Shown: positions 52,501 to 64,000 of the stretch, piece after piece
Layout of the letters: every line of letters begins with the position of its first letter
Numbering within the stretch: position 1 is the stretch's first letter
Position numbers and translations under genes: made by a program
Assembly (NCBI GenBank): GCA_030248215.1
Contig: JASANG010000605.1
Coordinates: 186,001 to 250,000 of the forward strand
Length of the DNA: 64,000 bases
Direction of reading: 5' to 3'
DNA from: Enoplolaimus lenunculus
Lineage: Eukaryota; Nematoda; Enoplea; Enoplida; Thoracostomopsidae
Notes under the pieces: model-generated
Seen by the model: the letters and a program-made list of their open reading frames with translations, nothing else
Told to the model about the DNA's origin: nothing
Database searches by the model: none

Positions 52501-55500
52501 TTCTTCGTTGCAATATCTGGCCTTTTTCGGCTGCCCCAAACCGTGACTTTGGCGGCGGTATACGCTTTGCATTCATATAATTGACCAATCTGCTGGTTAA
52601 TGTTTTTTCTTTAAATATAAGAAAACGCATAATAACAGTAACACAAAATCATGTGATGCAATCGCAATAATGACAGAAGCTAAAGTTAGAATTGAACACA
52701 ATTATTGCACATAACAAAATGGAAATGTATAATTTAACGCAATATTAAGCTAACGTGCCGTGCATTATTGTCATCAAAACATTGAAACGCAAATGAAAAT
52801 TTTATGTTTAGTTGATAAATCACTTTGATTCTATGATGCTATTTTTGTTTAGCCCGTATGACCTGTTGGTGGTAATAGACCTTGTATCTATCGAACAATA
52901 GCATCAAACCGTAAATCAATTCGTTTTGGACACTAAACTAACTTTCTGTGCACATTTTCTTATTTGTTACAGGCTGTGTCACAGTTTTTGCGTTTAATAG
53001 ATTCATAATACTGGACACGATGAGTTTTGCCTACTTATTTCAAAAACTACACAGTTAAAATTAATTCTTGTTAAATTTGGAATTTATTACAATTTTCAAA
53101 AGTTATACACAACAAAACGGATTAGCCAGTCACATAAAGATTTTATCCAAGCCATATTATTTATCACTTAACGTAATTAAGCATCATCTCGCTCAATAAA
53201 GCCATCCGAAGGTAAATACATTCTCATACAAATACACCTGATCAACAGGAGAAAAACAAACCCAAAACTTAACAATGAAATATTTACAAATATACACACA
53301 CTCGCTAACTCAAATTATACCTGTCTGAATATATATAGCTGGCTGCATTTCAGAATTGCTACTGGTCAACAAAAACAAATTACCAAGTATATAAATAAAA
53401 GTGAAAAAAATTTAGCAATTTAAATCAAGATGATTGCTAAAAATACTTAGCTTATCTTTTTTAAACTTCAGATAGAGTACTATTTTGCCAGGGACTTTTT
53501 TGTATAAAATCATAATTATGTGCAGGAAATCAGGCATTACGGTTTTTACGGCTTTTATTTAATAGGCTTAGCAGCAATTCTAGCACAGCGTTGTCAAACG
53601 AATAGCAAATGAACAATGTACTCGCGCTATTACCGAAAACAATGTAACAAAATAAAGCCAGTAATACAAAAAGATATACAGCCGGGCACAATCATATTTA
53701 CAATAAACGGCTATCAACAGAAAATATACATCTATCCCATTAATAAAATACAAATAAATACAATAGTGTTAACAAAATACAGACATAACAAATAGGATTT
53801 CCTCCTGAACTATAAATCTATAACTATTCAAAAATGCATTTCAAACCATATTTGCAAATCATGAACTATTTCACAGTTCGTGAAAACATCAATTTTCTTT
53901 CATTTCTAAAACGAGCCGGTCTAAAAGCACCCGGTGTAAATTGTTTCGATCATAGAATCACAAATAACATTTTTCAACAAACTTCACTGCGATGATTTAT
54001 TCAGCAGTGTTACCGTGAGTACGAAATGTACGGAGACTCTTGCAAACTACATGACTTAGACTTACTCACAGGCTTATGCTTAGTCTTAGGTTTAAGCTTG
54101 TGGTGAGAAAGTGTACAGTTTCCAATTAAACGATTTTCAGCATGGACTATGCAGGACTGTTTTGTATTGTTATTAATCTTTGCACGTTCAAAAGTTAATG
54201 AGTGCAGCTGTATGTTGCTCGTAGGAGACACAGATCGCGATCCACGAATCCTAATTCCTTAACACCCATATAGTATAGTAAATAAGTAAAATCACCCGTA
54301 TTGCTATAATCACCTGTCACCAACATAAATAGTAGCGATATATATGCAATAATTGATAATACAAATTACAAATGCTTATCCAGTGCCAGTCGTAACAGGG
54401 TAAATGCTTTCCCGAGATACAAAAACTACTTAGAAATACATTTATCAAAAATGAAAAATACAACTAAATTCTGCGCCGGCTTTCTTATCTGGGCACTGTT
54501 TCACTTGAAGCATTACAGCAGCGGGTTTTATATCTCGAATGAACGCAAATCCGCGCAGGAGAATTCAAATATAATCCCAGAACCGTACCGGCCAGGTGCC
54601 TATACAGCATAAACTAACCAAAATTTTTAAGATAAATATCTTCACATAACGACTACTGGCAATGTTGTAAAAATCCATACTCGATGCGACTGCGTAAAGT
54701 CGTTTCAATCGTTTATACCCTCGAACAACAGAATAAAAACTGGATTGGTATTTTTAAGAAATTTGGAGCAAAAATTATGTTTATGCGTAATACAGCTAAA
54801 TAACTGCAATCTGAGCGAAAACTGCTCCACAGCCCCATGAGTTGATATCGGTAGCATAATATAACTTCAAACGAACACTTTTGTTCAAGTTTATGTGACG
54901 TAACAAGTTACCAAGCTGAGAACTTACCATAAAACATTATGGACATTTACTGAAATTACAGGCATCAAAATTCTTATGTGTATATGCAGCGAAAGAACAT
55001 GCAAAAAGTCAACAATTTTGAAATTTTTGAACATATTAACAAACTATAATATTAAACATAATGATTACCATGTATGCAGCAAAATGAATGAAAATAATCA
55101 ACAAAGCTTAAATTAAACGAAAAACAACTGGAAGGCAAACTAAACTCAATTAAAAAATTGCGACAGTCAATAAATACGTAGCAACTAAAAAGGCTGGGAA
55201 TGACAGGTTCCACCTATTAAAAATCGTACTCTAATCATAAAATGTCGATTTTCGCAACGCCATAGACTTTAAAGTTTTATCCGAGGCTGAGCCCCTCTTA
55301 AAAATTTTCATCCTTGCTCGTTAGTGAACGAAATATCCCTATTATGACCGTCTTAACAAAAATTCTAGCCCCCTAAAAGCGTGAGCTAGCATACGGGCGT
55401 GATGCTGTATTGCTCACTTGTTATAACAAACTTAACCGTTCGTAAACTATTTTAACACAGACCGATAGCCAGCTCAATCTGATTGAGGGGTCACAACAAT

Positions 55501-57518
55501 TTTAGGAAGCACATGCTGTTGAAATAGTAAACTTACACGCAGAGCCAAAATTTTTTCTCTAGTTAAAACCAAAGTTTTGACAGCGGGTTGAGGCAACCGT
55601 GGCCCTGTTCTGGCTACATGCCCATCTTATCTTAATAAAACTAATTCATTTTTTACACATTTTATTAAAAAACGAGTAAACGACTTCGTCTGCAATAAAA
55701 TTGAGTCAAACCCCGGGATAAACGCATTCATGTACAGAATGGCGATACCGACATTATACTGAGGTAAAACATTAAAATTACTAAAAAATTATATAACATA
55801 TTCTGAACCAGGCGCGCAGCTTTCAACGAGGTTTTACGTGTGTAAACCACTTTTAATTTATGCGCCAAAAAGTTATTTTTCTGGAATAGTTTATATTTTA
55901 ACCAGATATTTTCATGACACTCGTATATTAGATTGCTTTAACACAGATTTTTCATACTCTTTACGCCAGACGGCCTGTCAGTTCTAAATCCTGGCTACGC
56001 ACATGATTGTTCATAACCAACATTAATATAATCAAATATATCACCGACAAAGAATTAATAATAATAATTTAGTCTTCCTGCTGCAAAATGACACACTCGG
56101 GCAACGGATATCACAATGAAATAACAAGTGCAATACAGTGCAACAAAACAAAAAAGTATATTACAGTACAAGCAGGAACAAAAGTTGTTAAAATCAAACA
56201 AGTATATTTGGCAAAAAGATCACGACATATTATGTAACTCATACTGCATTACTATAACCAAAATTTAAATTAGTCCACGTTACGATAAATTTATGTACAT
56301 ACAATAGTAGAACCTATTTTGCCCTTTAGCGCGGGAACTTAGTTTTTTTTTATTTAAAATTAAGGTTCAGGCTTAAAGAAAAGCTTATGGTATTTTTGCA
56401 AGAATAAGTCTGACCTCAAACCTACGCCTAAGGAAAGGATAGTGTATAAGAGCCAAAAGAGCTATAGTAGCCATCATCTGCAAACAATCGTTTTTCAACC
56501 AAATCAAAAACTGCAATGACGATATACAAACACTGACGTTTTGTCAAGTTTGCAAGTGAAAGACAATAGTTTGAAATTTTAGGTTATAAAACCTATTAAT
56601 CATTAACCGGTAACAACAGCTCTAAATTTGCAATTAAACGTTTTTCTGATAACACCATTCACTAGCTAATCCAGAGGAGAGGCAGGGGGAGGCGTACGCC
56701 CCCCGTCGGAATTTATGATAAAATGATGATGTCCACCTTACTCTTACTTGCGTTTCATAACATATGCCAGCCCGCCACCCGTCAGTAATGTTTGGAACCG
56801 CCTCTGACAGCATTCACTCAGATCGCAACGTTCAGACCATATTAACTTGTAAATACACTGTATCTTAACAAAAATATTTACAACAACGCATTAATTGATC
56901 ATAATGTTAAACATAAGTTTCCAATGTTCACTCGCCCTGTTTATAACTGAAATGAAACCGTTCTGTGTTACGTCTTGTACAACAAATTAAAATTTCCATT
57001 CTATATTTTACAATGCAAAGTTTTTCTCAACTGACCAGGCGCCATCATATTTCTCACAAAAATATCGTGACGCAACTAAAACGCTTCTTATGAAACAATG
57101 TATACACTATATCTATACAATCCTCTATTTATAAGTACAAATTTAGAATCAACTTTGAATACGTATCTACAAAACCAGCTGGAAAAGTCACCAAAATACG
57201 TATGTGAGGGCTTTCCGGTTTAATTATACAAATAAACGCTTTCAAATAATCAGCTGGCGTAAGACTGGTCTAAAATCAACACGACATTGCAAAAATTATA
57301 CGACATTGGAAAAATTATGAGATTTAATACAAGAATGACAGTCTTTATCCGTATTAACAAGTCTTTTTATCCTAATCAAAACATGAAAAATGTATTTGTT
57401 AAATAGACTTTAAGGTCATTATTGGCCATTACATGCAATATTGTCGAAATAACAGCATAAATGATGAGACGTAACCGAATACACGCTCTATTCTCACTGA
57501 AAGCAAATATATATGATA
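49535..57518. other. Long gene-free stretch
   Basis: 49540-49640 is a CCGGTA-type MITE remnant. From about 50000 on I see no MITE arrays and no convincing exon over 7.5 kb. The plus strand is A-rich. The frame at 51630-52079 (149 residues) is rich in Asn, Lys, Ile and Gln and has no recognised motif. Short TTAGGC-like pieces occur near 54070 and 56360. It follows the 3' end of the minus-strand MEIOC-type gene and could hold its 3' UTR. Confidence 0.4.
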
Positions 57519-57520
57519 TA

Positions 57521-57749
57521 TGTCGCAGGCCAATCTGCTATTCAGGCGAATTGAACTTATAGACCAATCAGATTTGATTATTTGGACGGACATAATACCG
57601 TTAACCAATCATCGTTGGTTTTATATCACTGTTGTGTTGCGACATGTAACAATCGGTATTTGGCATAGGCCAAACTGCTATTTGCTCAGAATAGCAGATT
57701 GGCCTAGGCCAATCGGAAATTGGCCTGTATAGCAGAGTTGCCTGCGACA
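57521..57749. mobile_element. Tc1/mariner-like MITE with TA duplication
   Basis: TA (57519-57520 and 57750-57751) flanks inverted ends TGTCGCAGGCCAATCTGC and GCAGAGTTGCCTGCGACA. Further GGCCAAT words repeat inside. It is 229 bp and lies about 250 bases past the stop codon of the MEIOC-type gene, possibly in its 3' UTR. Confidence 0.75.
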
Positions 57750-57995
57750 TATACACTAAAACTGACGAACTGAGCAAATCAAACTAAATTCAACAATTCT
57801 ATACAACATTTAGCTTCGAAAATAACAAAAAAAAACATTAAAAAACAAACGTTTTATATATTTAAATATTTCAATCACAACAATTATGGTTAATAAATTC
57901 CACCGGTTCACAATTTGAACAAAGCTTTGTAGGTATTTCGCATTAATGCGAGTAGTAAACATTGTAGTTTGCGCATGAACCCAGAGAATGTACGG

Positions 57996-60900
57996 TTATT
58001 CAACAATTGGTTGAGGAACCCGACCTGCGGCTTCTTTTTGTTGCTCTGTGGTTAATGTAAGCATTAGCGCTGTCCAAAGCTGGCTTCTGGCTTTGCGCAC
58101 TGTTGTCGATAAATTGATTAATTGAGTAACCAACGATACAACAGCTAAAACAATTATTAACCCAGATTTTTTAGGACATAGTGAGTGGGTTTCTCAAATC
58201 CTACTTAAGTACGCGTTAGTACTTAAGTACGTGCTAGGTAATTACTTTAAGTTGAGTAAATACTTAAGGCGTTGACTTAATTTGGTATATTACAGATTTA
58301 CACTTCAGGCATATTAAGTTTGGTCTAAATGAAATCGCAGACTCATGGTGCCTTCTCAATATAAAGCAAAGCTATTACTCTCGTTATGACAATGGATAAC
58401 ATTTGTGGAGTGTTTGTTTTTGCTCAAAAAGTTAAGTGTTTATTTAAGTCGGCGACTTAAGTAATTACTTAAGTATAACTTAAGTAAATACTTCAGTAAA
58501 ATTTAAGAAAATGCACTGTGTGACGAAATTTCTGCAACAGTACATGACATTAAACTTGCTAAGTTTAGTTGGTTCTTATTCGTTTGCATCAAGCGACTCG
58601 ATTAAATGTTTAGATAAAAAGGCTTTGCAAAATAGTGTTTGCCTGTAAGGCAAACATTTCAAGATTTTCAGCTTGGACTCTTCTGGACGTATTTTGTATA
58701 TCAAATATTTCTAGGCATTGTGTTGGGAGTTAAAACAGAGTGAGCGAAGGCTTATATCCAGGATTAAAGCCTGAAGCGAGCGCGAAGCTACACGTCGTTT
58801 CAGTATTAAAACCCTCTGTATCAGTCTCAAGGCTGTTTCTTTGTTCATGACCAGCGGGGTCTATCCAACCTAACAGACCCCCGAGTAACACTTGTGTAAT
58901 TGTAAAACTTAGAACATTTGATTACTATTTTTAGCTTTGAGGTGGTCAGATTGATGAATTTGACTATGATGAGTTCCTTTGGACAGCGTTATTCTTGTAT
59001 CTAATGTAAGCTATGACGCACGTATTGATTCCGATTGGGACGGGCAGCCCCCCTCTGTCTCCCTCTCGGTACGCCCTTGATAAGAACTTCGAAATTTTTC
59101 TTCGTTTCACTGACCTTTGTCGTCCTGCTGGTACGGTAAAATTATAACATTACGCGACTGTTGTACAGTTTTCAAATTTTCAAGCCACACTTTCATTGAA
59201 TTGTGAATTGCAGCCGGCAACTCTTCATCGCGCAATGTTTCCATTTTACTCAGTAACGTTATCACCTGAAACGATAGTGAAGCTTTGTTAAAAAACGTAC
59301 TGCAGTTTAAGGGTTACGCTGTGCGGTAATTTTTAATTAAAATTTTTATAGCGACGCTGCGCCAGCGCCGGGCAGCGCGAAGCGGAGTCCTGCGGCGTGC
59401 GGCAAAAGTTTCAGCGTGCCGCGCGCCGGCGCTATGCAGCGTCCGGCGGCACACGGCGAGTACAGTGCAACCCTAACTGTTAAACGAACATGTATTGCAG
59501 GCATCATTGAGCTACAAATCTAGATATGCTACGCTTTAATTTCAATAACATTGCTTTCGAATAAGTTTTTGTCCGGACGTTGTAAAAACAAAATCAGATG
59601 GAACACAAACTCTGGTGAAAGCCTTGGGCAGCAATAAACTTTTAAAAAGTTGGTCGTTACTTTGCAACTCAACGTACAAGTAAACAAATACATGAACGCT
59701 ACTTAATCACTTTTGGCCAGGGTTGTTTTTTCTGCAAAAAATTATGACCGGCAAAAAATGGAAAAAAAGGAGAAAATTCATTCTTTGGCAGAGCGATCTA
59801 TTATCCTTCCCTTAGCCGTTGTTGTCCCAAAAATGCTTGGATTTTGAAACTTTTTGCATATTTGATCTGATGGCATCCCCAGTATCATTCCATGGCAAAA
59901 TCTGAATTTTTAAAAAATTCGATTTGTAAGGCCACAAGGTGAGCTCCTTGGTACCCAAAAACAATTTTTTCGAAAAGTACAAATTATACATCATTCGACG
60001 CAGTTTGCAGAGCTGAGTCGAGTGGTGTTAAATTTTATGCAATCAGAAGTCTGCTTAACGAGTTGTTGTCACAAACTGATCTGGCGCGCTGCCAACGATC
60101 ATGGTTCGAAACCAAATTTCGTTATTTGACAATAACTCGTAGCCAGAAGTCTGATTGGGAAACATTTAACAATATTCGTCTTGGCTCCAGAACTTGTGTC
60201 AAATGGTATGTAATTTGTCTAATTTTTCTGCAAAAAGTTTTGGATCCAATGGGAAAATATGGGACCTTAAATATTCGATTTTTTTAATTTAAGTTTGGAC
60301 GTTGTATAATCGGGGGAGGTCGTGAGAACATCAAAAACTCATGAATGGAGCGAGCTAAACAAGTCACACTTGTTTTATGTATGTATTAAATTCCAAGAAA
60401 CTTTTGAATTTTTTCTGACATGAAAGCCCCTGAATTGCTGCAACCTCGCGAGCAAAGTGAGGTTGAAGCTAGACGTATTATTGTGTTAAATCATACGGTA
60501 ACGATAAGCTTTCAATTTTAAGCGCCCTAAGTTTGGCCCCATTGTCGATGAAACCAGGTGAGCGAACCGAACGAGGTACATATGTAGTTTTAGTTTTACA
60601 TTAAATCTCGTGGTAAAGCTTCAGTCCAGAAATTCATTTATGTATTCATCTGCTGAAATTTTCGCTCTCTTCGGAAATATAATGTTTTCTGGTGGACATA
60701 TTCACACGGTCACTGTTAATGTGTTGCATGTATCCGGCCAACAACCCTGCTTTTAGCAATTCGTAAACAAATTCCCGTTAATATTAGCAAGTATCGATAA
60801 TGACTCTTTCAACAGTACGCAACTGGGTACATTCTGTGTACAAAAAAATTTATACAACTATGTGTCATGCGGAACCCCAAGAATTGCTTACTCTTGTATC

Positions 60901-63900
60901 ATACACTATTGATAGTACCTCGCTTAGGCGTACCCTAGTAAAAGTAACGACTGTTTCATCTATAATTATTCATTGATACTATTTTTGAAATGTACTGGTT
61001 TCAACACAAGCAATTCGCCACGGACTTACTCTAGCGTGCTCCCTAAAATAATCTACAAGCAAACGATCGAGTTTTGTCGGTGCCGCCGGCAAACGCGGAA
61101 TCGGAACTGTATTTGCGCTGCTAATTTTTTTACCCAAATTATGTCGTGCAAGTTCAGCTTCAGTCTAAAAACAGTAACAACAACGATGGAGTGTTATACA
61201 TATTGTAACCAAAACAACTTACCGTTATTACCTTACAACTGTTTTTTAACCGAAAACTTCTGTTGAAATTCATACTGTTCTGGTCGGCCAGAAATATAAA
61301 CTATAGAAGTTGTGTACTAAATTAGGATAGAAGCAGACGTGTCGAATTATCAAAACTTATTCGTTCATTTACGTCGCTTGTTTTTTGGTAATAATTCAAC
61401 GCAGCGTTGAGTTTCTTTGCAACATACACATGTTATGAAATATTTTCCATTTTCAAGCATTCCGAATTTGATCTGGTTTAAAAAGTATGAGTGATAACTA
61501 ATAAAATCATATAAATTTCAAACCAAACCTTGTTACTGTATTGACCCGAATAAGAGGGGGGTCCCATTTTGGGTCCGAATCAATAAGAGTGCGTATCCCT
61601 AATAAGAGTCCGCAAGCGGATAGAGTACCTAAACCCTAATTAGAGTCCATAAATGTCAATAAACCCTAATTGTAGCTGTAGCACATAAATGACTCCAGGA
61701 CCAAATAATTTGAGTTCGAAACTTTACAGCGTACTTAAATTTTGAAAGTACATTCCTAAGTATAACCTTTTATTATCGCTCAAACTATTGAAACGAGACA
61801 AATATACGTAGACAAATATACGTTTAGTTCAACGGATAGTTGCAGTACCGGATATATATCAGTAACGAAGGGCGGCGGAGCATGGATTTGAATAACAGGC
61901 CGCAACCGAATAACAAGGGGTGTACCCTCTGGAGAGGCCAAATAAATATCAGTCCCCCCTCTTATTCGGGTCAATACAGTATGCAACATTAATATTTATG
62001 CCATAGTATGGCAACGTCGTATAATAAATAATTATAATTTATGTGAACTAAAGCTTTTGGATGCTACAGCAAACTAAAAAGAAATAAAACAAGCAAATAA
62101 AACATACCTTTTTCCGTTCCCTTTCCAATAATCGGTACTGCTCGCAACTTTCCTCAAGCCGCACTTGAAGCTCGTACGCTGGAGTTCCTTTCCTGAAACG
62201 AAATAGAAGACAATGAGCTGCATACAGAATTGGAAACTTTTGTTTTTTGTACCCGTAAAGTAATATGCGAAGCCAGTAGCACTTGAGCTTGACCACCTTG
62301 AAATCTTTTAGGATCGCTTGTATTAGCTTTGTACTTTAACCGCTTGTCCGTCCGAAAATTGTTTGCCTCCCATGATAGTACTACTGATATATCAAATTTC
62401 AGCTAATAAAATGTTTACCAGTCGTAGTGGGACTACATTTATTGAGCGAAGCTCGAACACACGTAAGCAATTAAGGTAAGATGCAAATTAGTTATGAGCT
62501 AACTATTTATTTATCGGTTTTGGATGTTTGTAGACAATTTATTCAGGTTCCTCGCACCCAAAAACCCATTATTGCTGAAATTAGATTGCTTGTAACCCTA
62601 ATAATTAATGAAACATTATAAAAACGCCTAATTTAGGCTTATCAATTATGCTTATATGCAAATGATCTATTAGCAGCTACTCAATTATCGGTTTTAGACG
62701 TTTGTAAACAATTTATTCAGATTGCTCTCACCAAAAAACCTTCAGTAAACCTTAATAATTATTGAAATAATTTAAAAAGTCCTAATTTTGTCTTGTGAAT
62801 TAAGCTAATATGCAAACTAGCTATTACCTAACTATTCAATTATAGGTTTTGGAGGTTTGTAAACAATTTATTCAGATTCCACGCACCAAACCCTAATAAT
62901 TATTGAAATATTTTAAAAAGACCTAGTTTTGTCTTGTCAATAAGTTAATATGCAAATTATATATTGGCTAACTAATTATCAGTTTCGGAGGTTTGTAAAC
63001 AATTTATTCAAATTCCTCGCACCTAAAAACCATTTAGTGCTGAAACTATATTGCTTTTAACCTTAATAACTAGTGAAATATTATAAAAAGTCCTAATTTA
63101 GACTTTTAAACTATGCTAATATGCAAATTATCTATTAGCTAACTGTTCAATTATCGGTTTTGGAGGTTTGTAAACAGTCTATGTAGATTCCTAAGACCCA
63201 AAAACCCTTTACTGCTAAAATTAGATTGCTTCTAACTGTAACAATTAGTGAAATATTGTGAAAGTCCTAATTTAGGCTTAATAGTCGTATATCAGTTTAA
63301 AACTGAAACGACCACCCGTGTACATCACAGAATTATTCAAAAAATTGTGAATTTCTGAAAAGATGGGGCGGCGAGATTTTAGTAGTGGAAAAGAAAAGCT
63401 CACAAACGAAGAAATCAAGAAACCAAACGACGTTTTAGATAAATCTTAATACAAAATCTTAGTTTTGGTCACTTTTGAGGTACAAAGGCTTAAGTTTGAA
63501 AATGCCTCTCCTTAGACCAGCCAGTGAGTGAGTGGGAACCTACAGTGCAAGAGTGCCCAGATCGTTAGATATTACATTACCTCATAGGAACTTCGGCAAA
63601 CAATGAAGCTGACGCGGCGGATGTCGTTGCCCATGGAATTAAATGTGGCGGCGGCGGCGGCAAAGGCGGTAATAGAAATGGCATTGTCGGCAAGCTCTTT
63701 TGTTGTACATGAGCGGCGGCGGCGGCGGCCAGCTGGTGCTGCAATCCCGTCGCGGCGTTGTTGTTTGCGTGTGATGACGACGTTGGTGCAATTGAAATTG
63801 GTCGATGAGCATTATTGGCGACACCGTTATGTCCGTTTGCGTTGCTTGAAACAGAAGCTGCCGCTGCAGCGGCTGCAAAATTTGCCGCAAATGCCATCGC

Positions 63901-64000
63901 AGCAAAATTTGCAGCACCCATTGATGACGGAGTGACGACAGGCATACGGTGACTGGTAGATCCACTAAGATTTGAATGACTGGGCGGAGTGGACAACACC
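57996..64000 (-). CDS. MEIOC-type meiosis protein, five C-terminal exons (partial)
   Basis: Minus-strand coding exons join in phase by GT-AG sites: 64000-63581 (partial, Ala/His/Pro-rich, ending PMR), 62192-62108 (KGTPAYELQVRLEESCEQYR, LLERERKK), 61164-61030 (TEAELARHNLGKKISS, VPIPRLPAAPTKLDRLL), 59265-59115 (VITLLSKMETLRDEEL, LKTVQQSRNVI) and 58144-57996 (STTVRKARSQLWTALMLTL, stop TAA). The order and wording match, from memory, the conserved C-terminal domain of vertebrate MEIOC (ELxVRLEExYEQxRxLExERKKTEA, GKKISS, IPRLP, TLLxKME, RKxRxxLWxAL). MEIOC binds YTHDC2 and sustains the meiotic programme in germ cells as part of an RNA-regulating complex. The N-terminal part is outside the window. 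Introns are 0.9 to 1.9 kb and carry repeats. Confidence 0.85.
58190..58510. repeat. ACTTAAGT-array MITE-like repeat in an intron
   Basis: Both sides are packed with TACTTAAGTA words (TACTTAAGTACGTGC; GTAATTACTTAAGTATAAC), and outer pieces CATAGTG and CACTGTG are inverted. It lies in the last intron of the MEIOC-type gene. Superfamily unclear. Confidence 0.5.
59340..59475. repeat. GC-rich island or MITE in an intron
   Basis: GCGACGCTGCGCCAGCGCC, GCAGCGCGAAGCGG and GCCGCGCGCCGGCGC make a CpG-rich block in AT-rich intron. It ends CACGGCGAGTACAGTGCAACC, like the block before 30784. It has no coding frame. Confidence 0.45.
60016..60735 (+). repeat. Interspersed repeat, inverted partner of 10916-11476
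   Basis: See the matching blocks named for the partner. It lies in an intron of the MEIOC-type gene. A hAT-like CAGGGTTGTTTTTTCTGC lies about 300 bases upstream (59718), as a CAGGGGTGTTGG does beside the partner. Confidence 0.5.
61536..61979. mobile_element. MITE with long perfect inverted ends and TA duplication
   Basis: TA flanks (61534-61535, 61980-61981) surround a perfect inverted repeat of about 26 bases beginning CTGTATTGACCCGAATAAG. The subterminal sequence repeats AATAAGAGTCC words. TA duplication fits Tc1/mariner or pogo. The core reappears worn at 29615-29825. It is 444 bp, in an intron of the MEIOC-type gene. Confidence 0.85.
62500..63290. repeat. Tandem repeat of about 140-175 bp, five units, intronic
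   Basis: Units begin with ATCGGTTTTGGAGGTTTGTAA near 62512, 62687, 62838, 62978 and 63150, each followed by ACAATTTATTCAGATTCC, AATTAGTGAAATATT and GCTAATATGCAAATTA stretches. Units diverge by perhaps 15-25%, so the array is not very recent. It lies in the first visible intron of the MEIOC-type gene. Confidence 0.8.

Noticed and set aside
63603-63935. 110-residue plus-strand frame
   Set aside because: It is the antisense shadow of the Ala-rich MEIOC-type exon.

Overview
The window is AT-rich metazoan genomic DNA with introns, tRNA-derived repeats and very many short non-autonomous DNA transposons (MITEs). Spliced genes with GT-AG introns, a p38-type MAP kinase, an F-box/LRR protein and a MEIOC-type meiosis gene all point to an invertebrate animal. 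Several MITEs contain TTAGGC-like runs. TTAGGC is the nematode telomere word, but here it may only be the hexamer of one MITE family, so 'nematode' is a weak guess.

Layout. Positions 1 to about 6900 are one virus-like LTR element of the Ty3/gypsy kind, entering from the left edge: a membrane glycoprotein-like end, protease, reverse transcriptase/RNase H and integrase, then three accessory frames: a C2H2-like protein, part of a Upf1-type SF1 helicase and a NADAR domain. It reads as a fairly recent fossil with only a few breaks. About 6900-9700 is gene-free and may hold its 3' end. From 9.7 to 26.5 kb I see no secure gene, only repeats. At 27.0-28.9 kb lies an intronless p38-like kinase with an unusual Ser-Ala-Tyr activation lip. 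From 30 to 35.8 kb is a nest of MITEs. At 36.5-37.6 kb is a small two-exon gene, and at 38.1-41.7 kb (perhaps to 42.5 kb) an F-box/leucine-rich-repeat gene. From 42.5 to 49.7 kb are more MITEs and tRNA-derived repeats, and 49.7-57.5 kb is a gene-free stretch. From 58.0 kb to the right edge, on the minus strand, are the last five coding exons of a MEIOC-type gene, with repeats in its introns.

The strongest new-looking points are the helicase and NADAR frames carried by the LTR element; a set of MITE families with CAGGG-type ends and 8-bp target duplications that share one architecture but carry different 6-bp subterminal words; a TTAA-flanked piggyBac-like MITE with an internal tRNA-Gly-like pol III promoter; and the SAY-type p38 kinase. 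The host genes seen here do not form an evident pathway together; MEIOC is a germline RNA-regulation factor and the kinase and F-box protein are signalling and turnover proteins.
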